From Beijerinckiaceae bacterium (GTDB lineage Bacteria > Pseudomonadota > Alphaproteobacteria > Rhizobiales > Beijerinckiaceae): DNA of 64,000 bases. A program made the translations under genes and the position numbers. Under the pieces are notes generated by a model. That model did no database searches. It saw only the letters and a program-made list of their open reading frames with translations, and had not been told where the DNA came from. Shown piece by piece: positions 24,603 through 34,951 of the stretch (its first letter is position 1; each line of letters starts with the position of its first letter). The stretch spans positions 1-64,000 of the forward strand of contig JALJOM010000004.1 in assembly GCA_024304885.1 (NCBI GenBank), in the 5' to 3' direction.

Positions 24603-26933
24603 CTACTTGATGAGCATGACCTTTGCGTCTCCTTGTCGGCTCAACACCTTCAGCGTCGCCTCCATTCCATGGCGTCGCAGCTCGAGATCGAAGATCGAAT
24701 CTCCCAAGCGCAATCGCCTGATGGTGAGGTAATCGAGAAATTCGGGGACGACCGGATCGACGAAACAGAGTGCATTCGATGCATGGCGCAGTTCGAGGCC
24801 GAGGCAGGCCTCGAGCAAGCCGAACGGCGCGGCCGCCGCCCAAGCTTGCGGAGAGCAGGCGACGGGATAGCGGGTCGGGCCTCGATGCGGACGGCGGATA
24901 AAGCCGCAGAATAATTCGGGCAGCCGCCGCAAGTCTTCGTATTTCGTGACCCCGAACAGCGCCGCGAAGATCTCGCTCGCGCGGCGGCCGAGCCCGTAGC
25001 GGGCGAAGCCGAGCGCGATCATGGCGTTGTCGTGCGGCCAGATCGACCCGTTGTGGTAGGAGAGCGGGTTGTAGCGCGCTTCTGTGCGGGCGACGGTTCT
25101 TATCCCCCAGCCACTCAAGAAATCGCGTTCGAGCAGCGTCTCGGCGACACGATGCGCGCGGTGTGGCTTCGCGATGCCGGCGAACAGCGCGTGGCCGGCG
25201 TTCGATGTCTTGATCCGGCAGAGGTTCTTGTGGCCGTCGAGCGCCAATCCGAAGGTGTTGATCTCGTCACACCAGAAGGCGTAGTCGAAACTCTCCTTCA
25301 GGTCCTCCGCCTCCGCGGTGAGCTGCGCCGCGAGCCTGTGCTCGCTCATATGGCGCGCGAGCTTCGCCGCATGGAGCTTCGCGCTGTAGACATAGGCTTG
25401 AACCTCGCATAGTGCGATGGGACCTTCGGCGAGCGAGCCATCAGCGTGAAACACAGCGTCGTAGGAATCTTTCCAACCCTGGTTGGCGAGGCCCGAACCG
25501 GATTGGCGCGCATATTCGACGAAGCCGTCGCCGTCCATGTCGCCGTAGGTATCGATCCAGCGTAGGGCCGCGATGATGCTCGGCCACAACTTCGTGATCA
25601 AATCGATCCTGCCGGTGCGGTCGAAATACATGCCGGCCAGCATCACGTAGAGCGGCGTCGCATCGACCGTCCCGTAGTAGCGTCGGAACGGCACCTCGCC
25701 GAGGAGCGCCATCTCGCCGTTGCGCGTCTCGTGCATGATTTTTCCCGGCTGCGCGTCGCTCGACGGGTCGAGCACGGCCGCCTGCGTCGCGGCGAGATAT
25801 TGCAAGACGCCGCTCGCAATCGAAGGATCGATCCAGAGCAGCATCATCGCCGTGATGATCCCGTCGCGGCCGAACGCCGTGCTGTACCAGGGGATCCCGG
25901 CGTAGGGATAATAGCCGTGATCGACCCTCGTAGTCAGCATGTAGAGATCCGAGATGGACCGCTTGCAGAACTCGTTGAAGAGCTCGTTGGAGCTATCGAC
26001 CTCGGCAATGTTCGCGGTTCGCGCCCGGATCTCGCGCCGATGCGCGCGGAACGCGCGGGCGAAGTTCATAACCACAGGTGCGTTGCGGTCTTCGCATTGA
26101 ACCGACACACATAGTGAGGTCTTCTGATGGGGGCCGAGCTCGAAGTCGAACGTCGCGCGATGCTGGCCGATCTTGCTCGGTGCCGGCGAGAAGGTGAGCG
26201 TCGTTTTGCGGGTGAGCCCATCGAGCCCTCGGTAGGAGAATTCGACGCTTGCATCGGTGTAGGTTACGGTTGTCTTGCCCCGCTTCTCGCGATGGGAACC
26301 GCGCACCTCGAACAAGTCGCGAAAATCGGCACCGAAGCCGATATCGATCCGAAATCGGCAAATGTCGTCGGTGTAGTTTCGCAAACCGATGCGTTCGTAG
26401 CAGACTTCACGCCACAGCAATTTCGTACGTTCGATCGCGATCGTGTCACGTGGGAGTATGATCGCGCCGTCCCTGTGGATATCGGGATTGGTGAGGTCGA
26501 CCGATAGGGCCGCGTTGTCGTCTTGAACGACAGAGCTCAAAAGGAGAGGCCGGGTGCATTCGAAAAGGAGCTCGAACCAGGACAGAAAGCGCGTATCGTT
26601 GAAATAGAGGCCGTCGGGCCCGGTACCGACAACTCCGATGTCACCGTAATTGTCGAAAACAGCGAATGTTTCGCCATGCTTGAGGCTTCTCGACGGGCCT
26701 CGGAGCAGGGAGCCGTCGGCTTCGATGTAATGGCGTGGCAGGTCGATGACCGCCTCCGTCGCGGGGTCGCTGCGACGCGTCTCGTGGGATTCGGTGATCT
26801 TCGTTCTCCGCAAAGCTTTCGTGAAGGTCCAAACGGGACTCTCTCGCGCGATGACCAATCGGCGGCGAAGCTCTACGGATGCCAGAGCCGAGCCGATGAG
26901 CTGGGGCGACCGCGCCCTGCATCGGCAATTCAC
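24603..26933 (-). CDS. Amylo-alpha-1,6-glucosidase / glycogen-debranching-like enzyme
   Basis: 776 residues. Residues ~75-290 form the N-terminal GDE_N_bis-type beta domain (ADGSLLRGPSRSLKHGETFA, GTGPDGLYFNDTRFLSWFE). Residues ~330-745 are the (alpha/alpha)6 barrel: TRVDHGYYPYAGIPWYSTAFGRDG written across the catalytic-acid region, DMDGDGFVEYARQSGSGLANQGWKDS split around its Asp, and YHNGSIWPHDN with PQAWAA near the end. COG3408-type proteins hydrolyse alpha-1,6 branches of glycogen-like glucans; substrate is not proved. The first ~60 residues look non-homologous, so the real start may be internal. The GT4 gene ends 22 bp upstream on the same strand, so both are likely one operon. Confidence 0.88.
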   Translation of the reverse strand: MNCRCRARSPQLIGSALASVELRRRLVIARESPVWTFTKALRRTKITESHETRRSDPATEAVIDLPRHYIEADGSLLRGPSRSLKHGETFAVFDNYGDIGVVGTGPDGLYFNDTRFLSWFELLFECTRPLLLSSVVQDDNAALSVDLTNPDIHRDGAIILPRDTIAIERTKLLWREVCYERIGLRNYTDDICRFRIDIGFGADFRDLFEVRGSHREKRGKTTVTYTDASVEFSYRGLDGLTRKTTLTFSPAPSKIGQHRATFDFELGPHQKTSLCVSVQCEDRNAPVVMNFARAFRAHRREIRARTANIAEVDSSNELFNEFCKRSISDLYMLTTRVDHGYYPYAGIPWYSTAFGRDGIITAMMLLWIDPSIASGVLQYLAATQAAVLDPSSDAQPGKIMHETRNGEMALLGEVPFRRYYGTVDATPLYVMLAGMYFDRTGRIDLITKLWPSIIAALRWIDTYGDMDGDGFVEYARQSGSGLANQGWKDSYDAVFHADGSLAEGPIALCEVQAYVYSAKLHAAKLARHMSEHRLAAQLTAEAEDLKESFDYAFWCDEINTFGLALDGHKNLCRIKTSNAGHALFAGIAKPHRAHRVAETLLERDFLSGWGIRTVARTEARYNPLSYHNGSIWPHDNAMIALGFARYGLGRRASEIFAALFGVTKYEDLRRLPELFCGFIRRPHRGPTRYPVACSPQAWAAAAPFGLLEACLGLELRHASNALCFVDPVVPEFLDYLTIRRLRLGDSIFDLELRRHGMEATLKVLSRQGDAKVMLIK

Positions 26934-26955
26934 CTATCAAGTGGTACCCTCCATT

Positions 26956-28077
26956 TCAAGCCGGCGCATCGGCGCTGATTCGAGCCGAGGAGACGAGCAT
27001 GGAGTCGAGGATGCGCGGCGTCGCCGGCGGTAGTTTTGTCGGCTCCGTCTGACCGGCGCCGAGGAGCGCGTGATAGGCAGCGAGATAGTTTTTCGTCATC
27101 CGTGTCGCCGTGAATCTCCGTTCGAACTCGGCGCGAACCAGAGCTCGGCTGAAGCCGGCGACCTCGTGCACCGCCGCGACGGCCGCTTCGATGCTCTGAA
27201 CAATTCTACCGCTCACGCCGTCCGTGACGACCTCGGGAACCGAACCTTGGCGCCAGGCGATCACCGGTGTGCCGGCGGACATGGCTTCGATCATCACGAG
27301 GCCGAACGGTTCGGGCCAGTCGATCGGGAAGAGAAGGGCGCGGGCCGAGCCCAAGAAATCCGACTTCTCGTGTTCGGTGATCTCGCCGACATATTCGACG
27401 AGCTTGTTGTCGATGAGGGGCTTGATGCGATCCTCGTAATAGTCGCGATCGACATCGTCCACCTTCGCGGCGATTTTCAACGGCACTCCGGCTCGCCGGG
27501 CGATCTCGATCGCGCGATCGGGCCGCTTCTCGGGTGAGATCCGGCCGAGGAAGGCCAAATAATCTCCACCCGTCGGATGATAGGGGCAAATATGCGCCGG
27601 CAAGCCGTGTGGGATCGTCGCGAGCCAGTTGGCATGCACGGGCAACGGCCGACGTTGAGCGTTCGAGATCGAAACAAGCGGCATTTCAGGATAGGTCGTG
27701 TAGAGCGGCAAGCATTCCGGAAGATCGAGCCGTCCGTGCAATGTCGTCAGGCATTTCGCGGCGAGATCCCAGAAGAGGGCTTGCGGCAGCAGGTCGATGT
27801 GAAAATGAATGATGTCGAAGTCGTCGGCGCGGCGTCGAACGCTGCGCAGCATGTGGAGTGTTGTCCCGAGATGATCGTGGATGCCGGCCAAACGGAGGCT
27901 ACGCGGCGCGCCGGCGACGAGCTCGGCACCAGTAATCGAGTCGCCACTGGCGAATAACGTTACTTGGTAACCGAAACGAACAAGCTCCTCGGCCAAGATG
28001 GACACGACGCGTTCGGTGCCGCCATAATATCTCGGGGGTACGGCTTCGAACAGAGGTGCTACAAGTGCAATTCGCAT
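26956..28077 (-). CDS. GT4-family glycosyltransferase
   Basis: 373 residues from ATG 28077, preceded by GGAAGG 8 nt upstream; the open frame to 28188 adds only a non-homologous basic stretch. GT-B fold: the N-terminal domain has MRIALVAPLFEAVPPRYYGG and TERVVSILAEEL; the C-terminal domain has FLGRISPEKRPDRAIEIA and the nucleotide-sugar binding motif EPFGLVMIEAMSAGTPVIA. It transfers a sugar from an NDP-sugar in the cytoplasm, and the paired debranching-like enzyme suggests an alpha-glucan. The sequence type is common in alphaproteobacterial stress or glycogen-like loci. Confidence 0.9.
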   Translation of the reverse strand: MRIALVAPLFEAVPPRYYGGTERVVSILAEELVRFGYQVTLFASGDSITGAELVAGAPRSLRLAGIHDHLGTTLHMLRSVRRRADDFDIIHFHIDLLPQALFWDLAAKCLTTLHGRLDLPECLPLYTTYPEMPLVSISNAQRRPLPVHANWLATIPHGLPAHICPYHPTGGDYLAFLGRISPEKRPDRAIEIARRAGVPLKIAAKVDDVDRDYYEDRIKPLIDNKLVEYVGEITEHEKSDFLGSARALLFPIDWPEPFGLVMIEAMSAGTPVIAWRQGSVPEVVTDGVSGRIVQSIEAAVAAVHEVAGFSRALVRAEFERRFTATRMTKNYLAAYHALLGAGQTEPTKLPPATPRILDSMLVSSARISADAPA

Positions 28078-28232
28078 TGGATGCCTTCCGAATCGAGAGG
28101 GGCAAGCGGACTTGGAGAATGAAGAAAGTCGCCCGAGGTTCCGTCGGGTTTTGCCGCTCCTGCGAAGCTGGCGTAGTCGGTTCGGCATAATGCCATCGCT
28201 GGTTTTCTTCGCGAGCCGGGTTCACGGCTTCG

Positions 28233-28823
28233 GTGGAGACGAGTTATTTTATTGCCGCAGAAACGCTTGATTGTTCGGCGCAAGTTTCGATGGATAGCGT
28301 TGTGCCGCCTGCCACGAAAATCGAGAGCCAGAGTTTGCACCACAAGCTCAGCGAACCTGTGCGCATCATGTTTTTGCTCGGCGCAATCGCCGCGGTCGTC
28401 ATGTGCGCGGTGGCGGTCGTTCTCTGGAATCTCCGCCTGCAGGATCTCGAAGAGGCAAAGCGCGAATTGAGCACGCTCGATCTTCTCCTCGTCGAGGAGA
28501 CCGAGCGGGCGATGCAGACCGTCGACCTCATCTTGAAGAATGCGCGGGAACTTATTGCCGCTACGGGTGTCGCAACCGCCGATGGTCTGGTGGCGGATCT
28601 CGGTAACAGCGACAAGCACAAGCTCCTGGTGTCGAAGATCGGCGGTGTGCCACAGGTCGTCGCTCTCGCGATCGTCGCCGCCGACGGGCGCGTTCTCAAC
28701 CTGTCGCGGGCGTACCCGGTCCCTTCCGTCGATATTTCGGACCGCGATTACCTCATCGCCTTGCGCGACAGCTCGGCTGAGAGAGCATGCAAAACCGTGG
28801 GGGATCATGATTTTTGCGGCTGA
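28233..28823 (+). pseudogene. Membrane sensor protein truncated after its periplasmic domain
   Basis: From ATG 28233 (or 28290): a short cytoplasmic leader, one hydrophobic helix (IMFLLGAIAAVVMCAVAVVL), an alpha-helical juxtamembrane segment and the start of a Cache-like periplasmic domain with VLNLSRAYPVPSVDISDRDY. Homology breaks at about residue 180, 33 bp before the left end of the IS element, and a stop follows. The effector part (kinase, GGDEF or EAL) is missing. It is divergent from the glycosyltransferase gene. Confidence 0.7.
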
Positions 28824-28917
28824 GCTCCCTCTATTGTGCGGGGGGAGTGAAGCACTGACCCTCCCTCGAAATGGTGGACACCTCTGCTAAGCTCTTGAGG
28901 GATCAAGAAGGTGTTCA

Positions 28918-29289
28918 ATGGGAACGACGCGTCGTCACTTCACGGACGAGTTCAAGCGGGAAGCGGTCGGATTGCTGACGGGTAGCGGCCGGCCTGTGAG
29001 CCAGATTGCCCGAGAGCTGGGGATTGCCCTGCGCCGACCACTCCATCGAGCTTCGCTCGACGGAGCCTCTGATCGGCTTCGCCCGTCGATGCTTCGCGCT
29101 TGGCGGGACGCGGGTGACCGGGGGCATGCGGGATCGCCGCGGCGCTCGAATACGCAGGCGGTGATCCCGCATGCCAGCTCGGATCTGGCCGCGGAAAACG
29201 CCCGTCTGCGGCGCGAGCACGAGCGCCTGCGCATGGAGCGGGAGATTCTAAAAAAAACGCTGCGCATTTTCTCGGAAGCACCGAGATGA
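28918..29289 (+). CDS. IS3-family transposase OrfA with in-frame 18-residue insert
   Basis: 123 residues. The N-terminus has the HTH (RRHFTDEFKREAVGLLTGSG, VSQIARELGIA) and the C-terminus a leucine-zipper helix (AENARLRREHERLRMEREIL). Between ELGIA and SMLRAWRD, where the family reads continuously (IAPSMLRAW), 18 extra residues LRRPLHRASLDGASDRLR come from the palindromic repeat at 29029-29082. The insertion keeps the frame but separates the two helices of the HTH. The end overlaps orfB by four bases, as usual for frameshift-controlled IS3 elements. Confidence 0.85.
   Translation: MGTTRRHFTDEFKREAVGLLTGSGRPVSQIARELGIALRRPLHRASLDGASDRLRPSMLRAWRDAGDRGHAGSPRRSNTQAVIPHASSDLAAENARLRREHERLRMEREILKKTLRIFSEAPR
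29029..29082 (-). repeat. 54-bp palindromic element, copy in orfA
   Basis: Exact excision restores ggattgcc|ccgtcgatg (GIAPSM). The element, read on the minus strand, is about 50/54 identical to the copy at 29958-30011 and has arms GCCGATCA and TGGTCGGC plus CTCCGTCGAGC/GCTCGATGGAG. In this orientation it is translatable in frame. Confidence 0.8.
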
Positions 29290-30200
29290 AATTCCGGCTC
29301 GTCCAGGATCAGCGCGAGACGTTCCCGGTTCGCGTCCTGTGTGATGTGTTGGGCGTGTCTCCGGCCGGGTACTGCGCTTGGCGCGACCGCCCCGAGAGCC
29401 CCCGCAAAGCGGCCAATCGTGCCTTGGTGGCCGAGATCCGGCGGGTCCATATGGCCCATCGTCGACGGTACGGCGCGCCCAGGGTTCACGCGGCCTTGCG
29501 CGCCGAAGGGCTGACGGCGAGCCGTGGCCGCGTCGAACGTCTCATGCATCAACATGGCATCCGAGCCATGACGCCGCGGCGGTTCCGGGTATGCACGACC
29601 GACAGCCAGCACGATTTGCCAATCGCTCCCAACCGGCTGGACCAGAAATTCGTCGCCTCGAGGCCCAACCAGGTCTGGCTCGCCGATATGACCTATGTAC
29701 CGACCGAAGAAGGCTGGCTCTATCTGGCCGTCGTACTCGATCTCTGCACCCGCAAAATCGTCGGCTGGGCGATGCGTGACCATATGCGGGTGGAATTGAC
29801 AATTGCGGCTTTGATCATGGCCATCCAGCGGCAAAAGCCGGCTTCCGGCCTGATCCACCATTCCGATCGCGGCAGCCAATACGCCGCTGCGGACTATCGG
29901 AAAATTCTCCGCAAAGCCGGCATGGTCCAATCCATGAGCCGAAAAGGAAACTGCTGGGCGGAGCCGATCAGAGGCTCCGTCGAGCGCAGCTCGATGGAGT
30001 GATCGGCGGAGGGTAATGCGCCGATGGAGAGCTGCGTCGGCACCCTGAAAACCGAGCTCGTGCACGAGGCTTGCTATTCCACCCGAGATGCTGCCCGGCA
30101 CGACTTGTTCGCCTACATCGAAGGATACTACAATCGCCAGCGCTTGCATTCCGCTCTCGGGTATATCACCCCAGAACAGGCAGAACGCCAAGCCGCTTGA
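29286..30200 (+). pseudogene. IS3-family transposase OrfB interrupted by the palindromic insert
   Basis: A DDE integrase: QVWLADMTYVPTEEGWLYL holds the first Asp, GLIHHSDRGSQYAAADY the second, and the region of the catalytic Glu (APMES in the sequence after the insert) lies beyond. At residue ~225 the 54-bp insert introduces a TGA (end of ...SVERSSME), so translation stops at 30002. The frame resumes unchanged after the insert and runs to the family C-terminus (YYNRQRLHSALGYITPEQAE) and a stop at 30198-30200. The product is therefore cut just before the catalytic Glu. Confidence 0.85.
29958..30011 (+). repeat. 54-bp palindromic element, copy in orfB
   Basis: Inserted after the Trp codon of NCW in orfB; the host frame continues with ggtaatgcgccg after it. 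It is the reverse orientation of the orfA copy, with four mismatches in 54. In this orientation it contains an in-frame TGA. Confidence 0.8.
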
Positions 30201-30245
30201 CCCGGTGTCCACGAATTCGGGGGAAGGTCAAAAAGAAGGGCAGGG

Positions 30246-31373
30246 GACTTTTCGGTCCGTCCCGTCAAGACCGCGTGGCTCCACAACCTCGCCGATTACG
30301 AGACCTTCGACGATGTCTTCGACCTTCCGACCAGTGCGCTCGAGGAGGGGGAGGGCGGCCCGGCGGTCGAGTATTTCTCGACGTTTGCGGCCCGCAATAT
30401 TCGCGCGATCATGGTTGACACCCTGAAAGCCCGAGCCCAACACGGGCTGATCGAGGCACCCGGCCCAATCCGTGCCTATCTCGCGGAGCTCACGCAACGC
30501 GAGGCCCTCGACGACTTCGCCGCAACCGTCCTTCGCGACCTCACGATCGCCGAGCACCTGGACGAATATCGTCTCGTCGAGGACCTCGCGGCGCTCTCCT
30601 TCGGCGAGAGCCTCCTCGAGCGCCGTCCGGACCAGGCCGCGCGTCTCGCCACGGACGCGGTCAAGGCGGACAGACACCGCCCCGAGCGGCGAGCCAAGCG
30701 CAAGCTTCCCCAAGCCGTCGATACGATCTTTCGAGGGCTCCGACACCAGCCAGCCGGAGCGGAGCTCACCGCCGTGATGCTTCTCGGGGAGATCGTCACC
30801 CGCGCTTTGGGCGTCGATGGTCTCGACGACGATGATGGGTTCGGGACGCTTCGGCTCGTCCGGCTGCTGGACCGCGACGAGCGGATTCTCGCGCTGCTGC
30901 CGAAGCGCGGCGCAAGGCAGCTCCAGCGCGACGCCGCGCATTGGATCGGGCAAGCCGAGCGCGGCGACCTCGACCTCACGCACCCGCTGGTCTTTCTCTA
31001 CAGGCGCCTCGACCAATCCGCGCGCGCCGGCGCAGCTCCTACAACCATCGCCATCCGCCAGAGCGAGGTAATCTCTACCTTCGGTCCGGCCAGTTGGGCC
31101 TTCTTTCTCGCCTACGCGCTCGGCCCCGGAGATCCTGACCTGGAAGACACTTTCGAAATCGTCCTCACGCGCGTCGAGGCGGGCACCGAGACCGACGGCT
31201 CCCGTTCACCCGACCTCGCGGCCGGAATTCTGATCGAAGAGCGTCGCGCCTTCTATCTCACCGCCGAGGAATTCCGCCAGCGCCACGGCGCCGACCTCGC
31301 TGCGCGATCCAAGAACGCCACCCTCCGGCTCGTTGACGCCGCAAGTCTCGTCTTCCATGGCCCCGACGAGTGA
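30246..31373 (+). CDS. Protein of unknown function, 5' end lost at the IS element
   Basis: The frame is open from inside the IS right end; convincing coding sequence starts by 30246 (DFSVRPVKTAWLHNLADYE) and the first ATG is 30411 (320 aa). The protein is acidic to neutral, rich in Asp, Glu, Arg and Leu, probably all-helical, without signal or membrane segments. I do not recognise a domain. Since residues before the first ATG look genuine, the gene was probably truncated when the IS or a deletion joined here. It stands alone on this strand before the convergent cusA. Confidence 0.6.
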   Translation, partial: DFSVRPVKTAWLHNLADYETFDDVFDLPTSALEEGEGGPAVEYFSTFAARNIRAIMVDTLKARAQHGLIEAPGPIRAYLAELTQREALDDFAATVLRDLTIAEHLDEYRLVEDLAALSFGESLLERRPDQAARLATDAVKADRHRPERRAKRKLPQAVDTIFRGLRHQPAGAELTAVMLLGEIVTRALGVDGLDDDDGFGTLRLVRLLDRDERILALLPKRGARQLQRDAAHWIGQAERGDLDLTHPLVFLYRRLDQSARAGAAPTTIAIRQSEVISTFGPASWAFFLAYALGPGDPDLEDTFEIVLTRVEAGTETDGSRSPDLAAGILIEERRAFYLTAEEFRQRHGADLAARSKNATLRLVDAASLVFHGPDE

Positions 31374-31443
31374 AGCGACACGCACCACAGGGTAACTGCG
31401 CAACCGCTCGATCCGCGCCACCTCACCCGATGAAGGCGCCTAC

Positions 31444-31878
31444 ATGAACGCCGTACTGGATCAGGTTCGCGCCACGATCGCCGAGCTCGAGGTCCTCGCC
31501 CTCGAGAGTTCGAGAAGGGCGTCAAGCCTCGTATCTCGACCAAAGCCTTCCGCTCGACCGAAACCGTCACCTGCTCCGAGAATTGCGCGTACGGTCGAAG
31601 ATGCGAATAATCGACTGCTCGAGGTCGACACAAGCAACGGCAATCGCGACCGTCTGGTCACCCGCTGTCAAAAAAAAGCGCTGGCTGCTTCGTACAGCAG
31701 CATTCACATCGGGCGGTGGCCTAAACCGCTTGGATTTCCGTTATTTCAGCATCTCTGCATCGACTCGTGGCCCTGTCACTTCGCTGCGACGCCGATCGAG
31801 GTCTGGTCCTTCGGATCGTCGCTTTGTCCGGGTATCTCGCGCGTGACCGGAAGCCGCCATCCTTTGACGAGCACATAG
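31444..31878 (+). CDS. Doubtful small ORF overlapping the 3' end of cusA
   Basis: The first ~55 residues (MNAVLDQVRATIAELEVLAL and a Pro/Lys-rich stretch) have a coding-like composition, but the rest is low in signal and the last 100 bp overlap cusA antisense. It may be the N-terminal remnant of a gene. Apart from this, 31374-31775 holds nothing I recognise. Confidence 0.2.
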   Translation: MNAVLDQVRATIAELEVLALESSRRASSLVSRPKPSARPKPSPAPRIARTVEDANNRLLEVDTSNGNRDRLVTRCQKKALAASYSSIHIGRWPKPLGFPLFQHLCIDSWPCHFAATPIEVWSFGSSLCPGISRVTGSRHPLTST

Positions 31879-34800
31879 ATCGCAGGGATGATAACAAGGG
31901 TCAGGACGGTCGACGAAACCATGCCGCCGATCATGGGAACGGCTATCCGCTGCATCACCTCCGAGCCCGCGCCCGTGTTCCAGAGGATCGGCATGAGGCC
32001 CGCTGTGATTGCTACCACCGTCATCATCTTGGGGCGCACCCGTTCGACCGCGCCCTGCATGATCGCCGCTTCGAGATCTCCATGCGTGAAAGGGTGCCCC
32101 CGTCCGCGGCGATCCGCCTCGATCTCCTTCATCGCCTGATCGAGGTAGATGAGCATCACGACGCCGGTCTCGGCGGCGACACCCGCAAGCGCGATGAATC
32201 CGACCGCTACCGCGACCGACATGTCGAAGCCCTGCCACCACATGAGCCACACCCCCCCGACCATGGCGAAAGGGAGCGAGAGCATCACGATGAGCGTCTC
32301 TGTGAGCGTCTTGAAGTTGAGATAGAGCAAGAGGAAGATGACAAGAAGCGTCACAGGCAGGACGATTTTCAATCGCGCCTCGGCGCGCTCCAAATATTCG
32401 AATTGCCCGCTCCAAGCGATAAAATAGCCGGGCGGCAGCTCGACCGCCTTCATGACCGACTCCCGCGCAGCGACGACATAGCCGCCGAGGTCGCGGCCTG
32501 CGATGTCGACAAAAACATAGACCACGAGCTGGCCGTTCTCGGTGCGGATCGAGGTTGCGCCACGGGTGATCTCGACGCGTGCCACCTCGCCGAGTGGTAC
32601 GGTTCCCCCTGCCGGCATCGGTACCTCGACCTCGCTCGCGATCGCCCGAGGATTGCTGCGCAGCTCACGCGGGTAGCGGATATTGACCGTATATCTTTCC
32701 CGGCCTTCGACGGTCGTGGTGACCGCCTCACCGCCGAGAGCGGTTGCGATCACGTCCTGAACATCGCCCACGGCGAGCTCGTAGCGGCCCAAGGCTTCCC
32801 GGTCGGGCACGATATCGAGGAAATAGCCGCCGATGACTCGCTCCGCATAGGCGCTCGCCGTTCCCGGCACCGACTTCAGCACCGTCTCGACCTCACGCGC
32901 GATCTTCTCCATCCTGGCGAGGTCCGTGCCGAATATCTTGACGCCGACCGGCGTGCGGATGCCGGTCGCGAGCATGTCGATGCGAGCCTTGATCGGCATC
33001 GTCCATGCGTTCGATACGCCCGGGAATTGCAGGGCCCTGTCCATCTCGTTCTTCAGGCTCTCGATCGTGACGCCAGGGCGCCATTGATCGCGAGGTTTCA
33101 GGTTGACGATCGTCTCGGACATTTCGAGAGGGGCCGGGTCGGTTGCCGTCAACGCGCGCCCCGCCTTGCCATAGACCGACGCGACCTCCGGGAAGGATTT
33201 GATGATGCGATCCTGCATCTGGAGGAGCTCGGCGGCCTTGGTGACCGAAAGCCCGGGCAAGGTTGTCGGCATATACATGAGCGCGCCCTCGTCGAGGTTC
33301 GGCATGAACTCGGATCCGAGCTGGCGGGCGGGCCAGACGCTCACGCCGAGAATGGCGAGCGCGACGACGATGGTTGCGACCTTGGCGCGGAGCACCCCCC
33401 GGATGATCGGCCGATAGATTGCGATCAGGAGGCGATTGATCGGGTTCTTGTGCTCCGGAACGATTTTTCCACGCACGAAGACAACCATCAGCGCCGGGAC
33501 CAGCGTGACGGAGAGCAGCGCCGCCGCCGCCATGGCGAAGGTCTTCGTGAAGGCGAGCGGGCCGAAGAGCCGCCCTTCCTGCCCCTCGAGCGAGAAGATC
33601 GGCAGGAACGATACGGTGATGACGAGAAGGCTGAAGAACAGGGCCGGACCGACCTCCGCCGCGGCCTCGACCAGGATTTCGATGCGCGGCTTCCCCTTCG
33701 GCGCGCGCTCGAGATGCTTGTGGGCATTCTCGATCATGACTATGGCGGCATCGATCATGGCGCCGACCGCGATGGCGACACCGCCGAGGCTCATGATGTT
33801 GGCGCCGAGGCCGATCGAGCGCATCATGGCGAACGCCATCAGGATTCCGACGGGCAGCATGAGGATGGCGACCAGGGCGCTGCGCAGATGGAGCAGGAAG
33901 ACGACGCAAACCAGCGCGACGACGAGGCTCTCCTCGACGAGCGTGCCGCGCAATGTTTCGATCGCGGCTTCGATCAGCTGCGAGCGGTCGTAGACAGGGA
34001 TGATCTCGGCACCTTTCGGCAAGCTCGGGGCAATCGCGGCGAGCCGCGTCTTGACGTTATCGATGACGGTCAGCGCATTGGCCCCGAACCTCTGCAAGGC
34101 GATGCCGCTCGCGACTTCGCCTTCGCCATCGAGTTCCGTGATACCGCGCCGCTCGTCGGGGCCGATCTCGACGCGCGCCACATCGCGCAGACGCAGCGGA
34201 ACGCCGGCGTCGGTCCTCAAGACGATGGTCTCGATGTCGTCGAGGCTCTTCAGGTAGCCGCGGCCGCGGACCATGAACTCGAATTCGGAGAGTTCGACCG
34301 TGCGGCCGCCGACATCCATATTGGCGGCGCGCACTGCTTCCCGCAGCCGTGACAGCGCAATTCCTTGCGCTCGGAGCCGGCGCGGATCGACCACGATGTT
34401 GTATTGCTTGACAAAGCCGCCGACGCTCGCGACCTCCGCAACGCCCTCGGCCTTGGCAACAGCGTAGCGCACGATCCAGTCTTGCAGCGAGCGTAGCTCG
34501 GCGAGAGTCATGTCCTTCGCCACCACGGCATATTGATAGACCCATCCGACCCCCGTGGCGTCGGGGCCGAGGCTCGGCGTAATGCCCGGCGGCAGGCGCC
34601 GCGCCGCCGCATTGAGATATTCGAGGACGCGGCTGCGCGCCCAGTAGGGATCCGTGCCGTCCTCGAAAATGACGTAGACGAAGGAAACACCGAAGAACGA
34701 GAAGCCGCGCACCACCTTCGAGCGTGGCACGGTGAGCATGGCGGTGGTCAGTGGAAAGGTGACCTGGTCCTCGACCACCTGCGGTGCCTGGCCCGAATAA

Positions 34801-34951
34801 TCGGTAGTCACGATGACCTGGACATCCGAGAGATCGGGGATCGCGTCGAGCGGGAGGCCGCGCAACGCGTAGCATCCTGCGGCTATAGCGAAGGCCGTTC
34901 CGACGAAGACCAGGACGAGGTTGCGCGCGGACCAGGCGATGAGCCTCGCGA

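Larger units (their letters stand above)
28856..30230 (+). mobile_element. IS3-family insertion sequence with orfA/orfB
   Basis: About 1.38 kb bounded by imperfect inverted repeats: TGACCCTCCCTCGAAATGG at the left and, reverse-complemented, TGACCTTCCCCCGAATTCG at the right, each continuing to GTGGACACC. It has the two overlapping IS3 frames: orfA (HTH and leucine zipper) and orfB (DDE integrase). No target-site duplication is visible (left flank aagcac, right flank aaaaga), which suggests a rearrangement after insertion. Both frames carry a 54-bp palindromic insert. Confidence 0.88.

Noticed and set aside
28130-28165. Terminator after the glycosyltransferase region (CCCGA/TCGGG then TTTT)
   Set aside because: Only a 5-bp stem on the strand opposite to the gene; too weak to annotate.
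28935-30212. 425-codon frame antisense to the IS transposase genes
   Set aside because: OrfA and OrfB match IS3 proteins closely on the plus strand, so this frame is a by-product.
31767-34352. 861-codon open frame antisense to cusA
   Set aside because: It is the mirror of a well-conserved CusA frame in GC-rich DNA; composition is Asp/Arg/His-rich without any domain.
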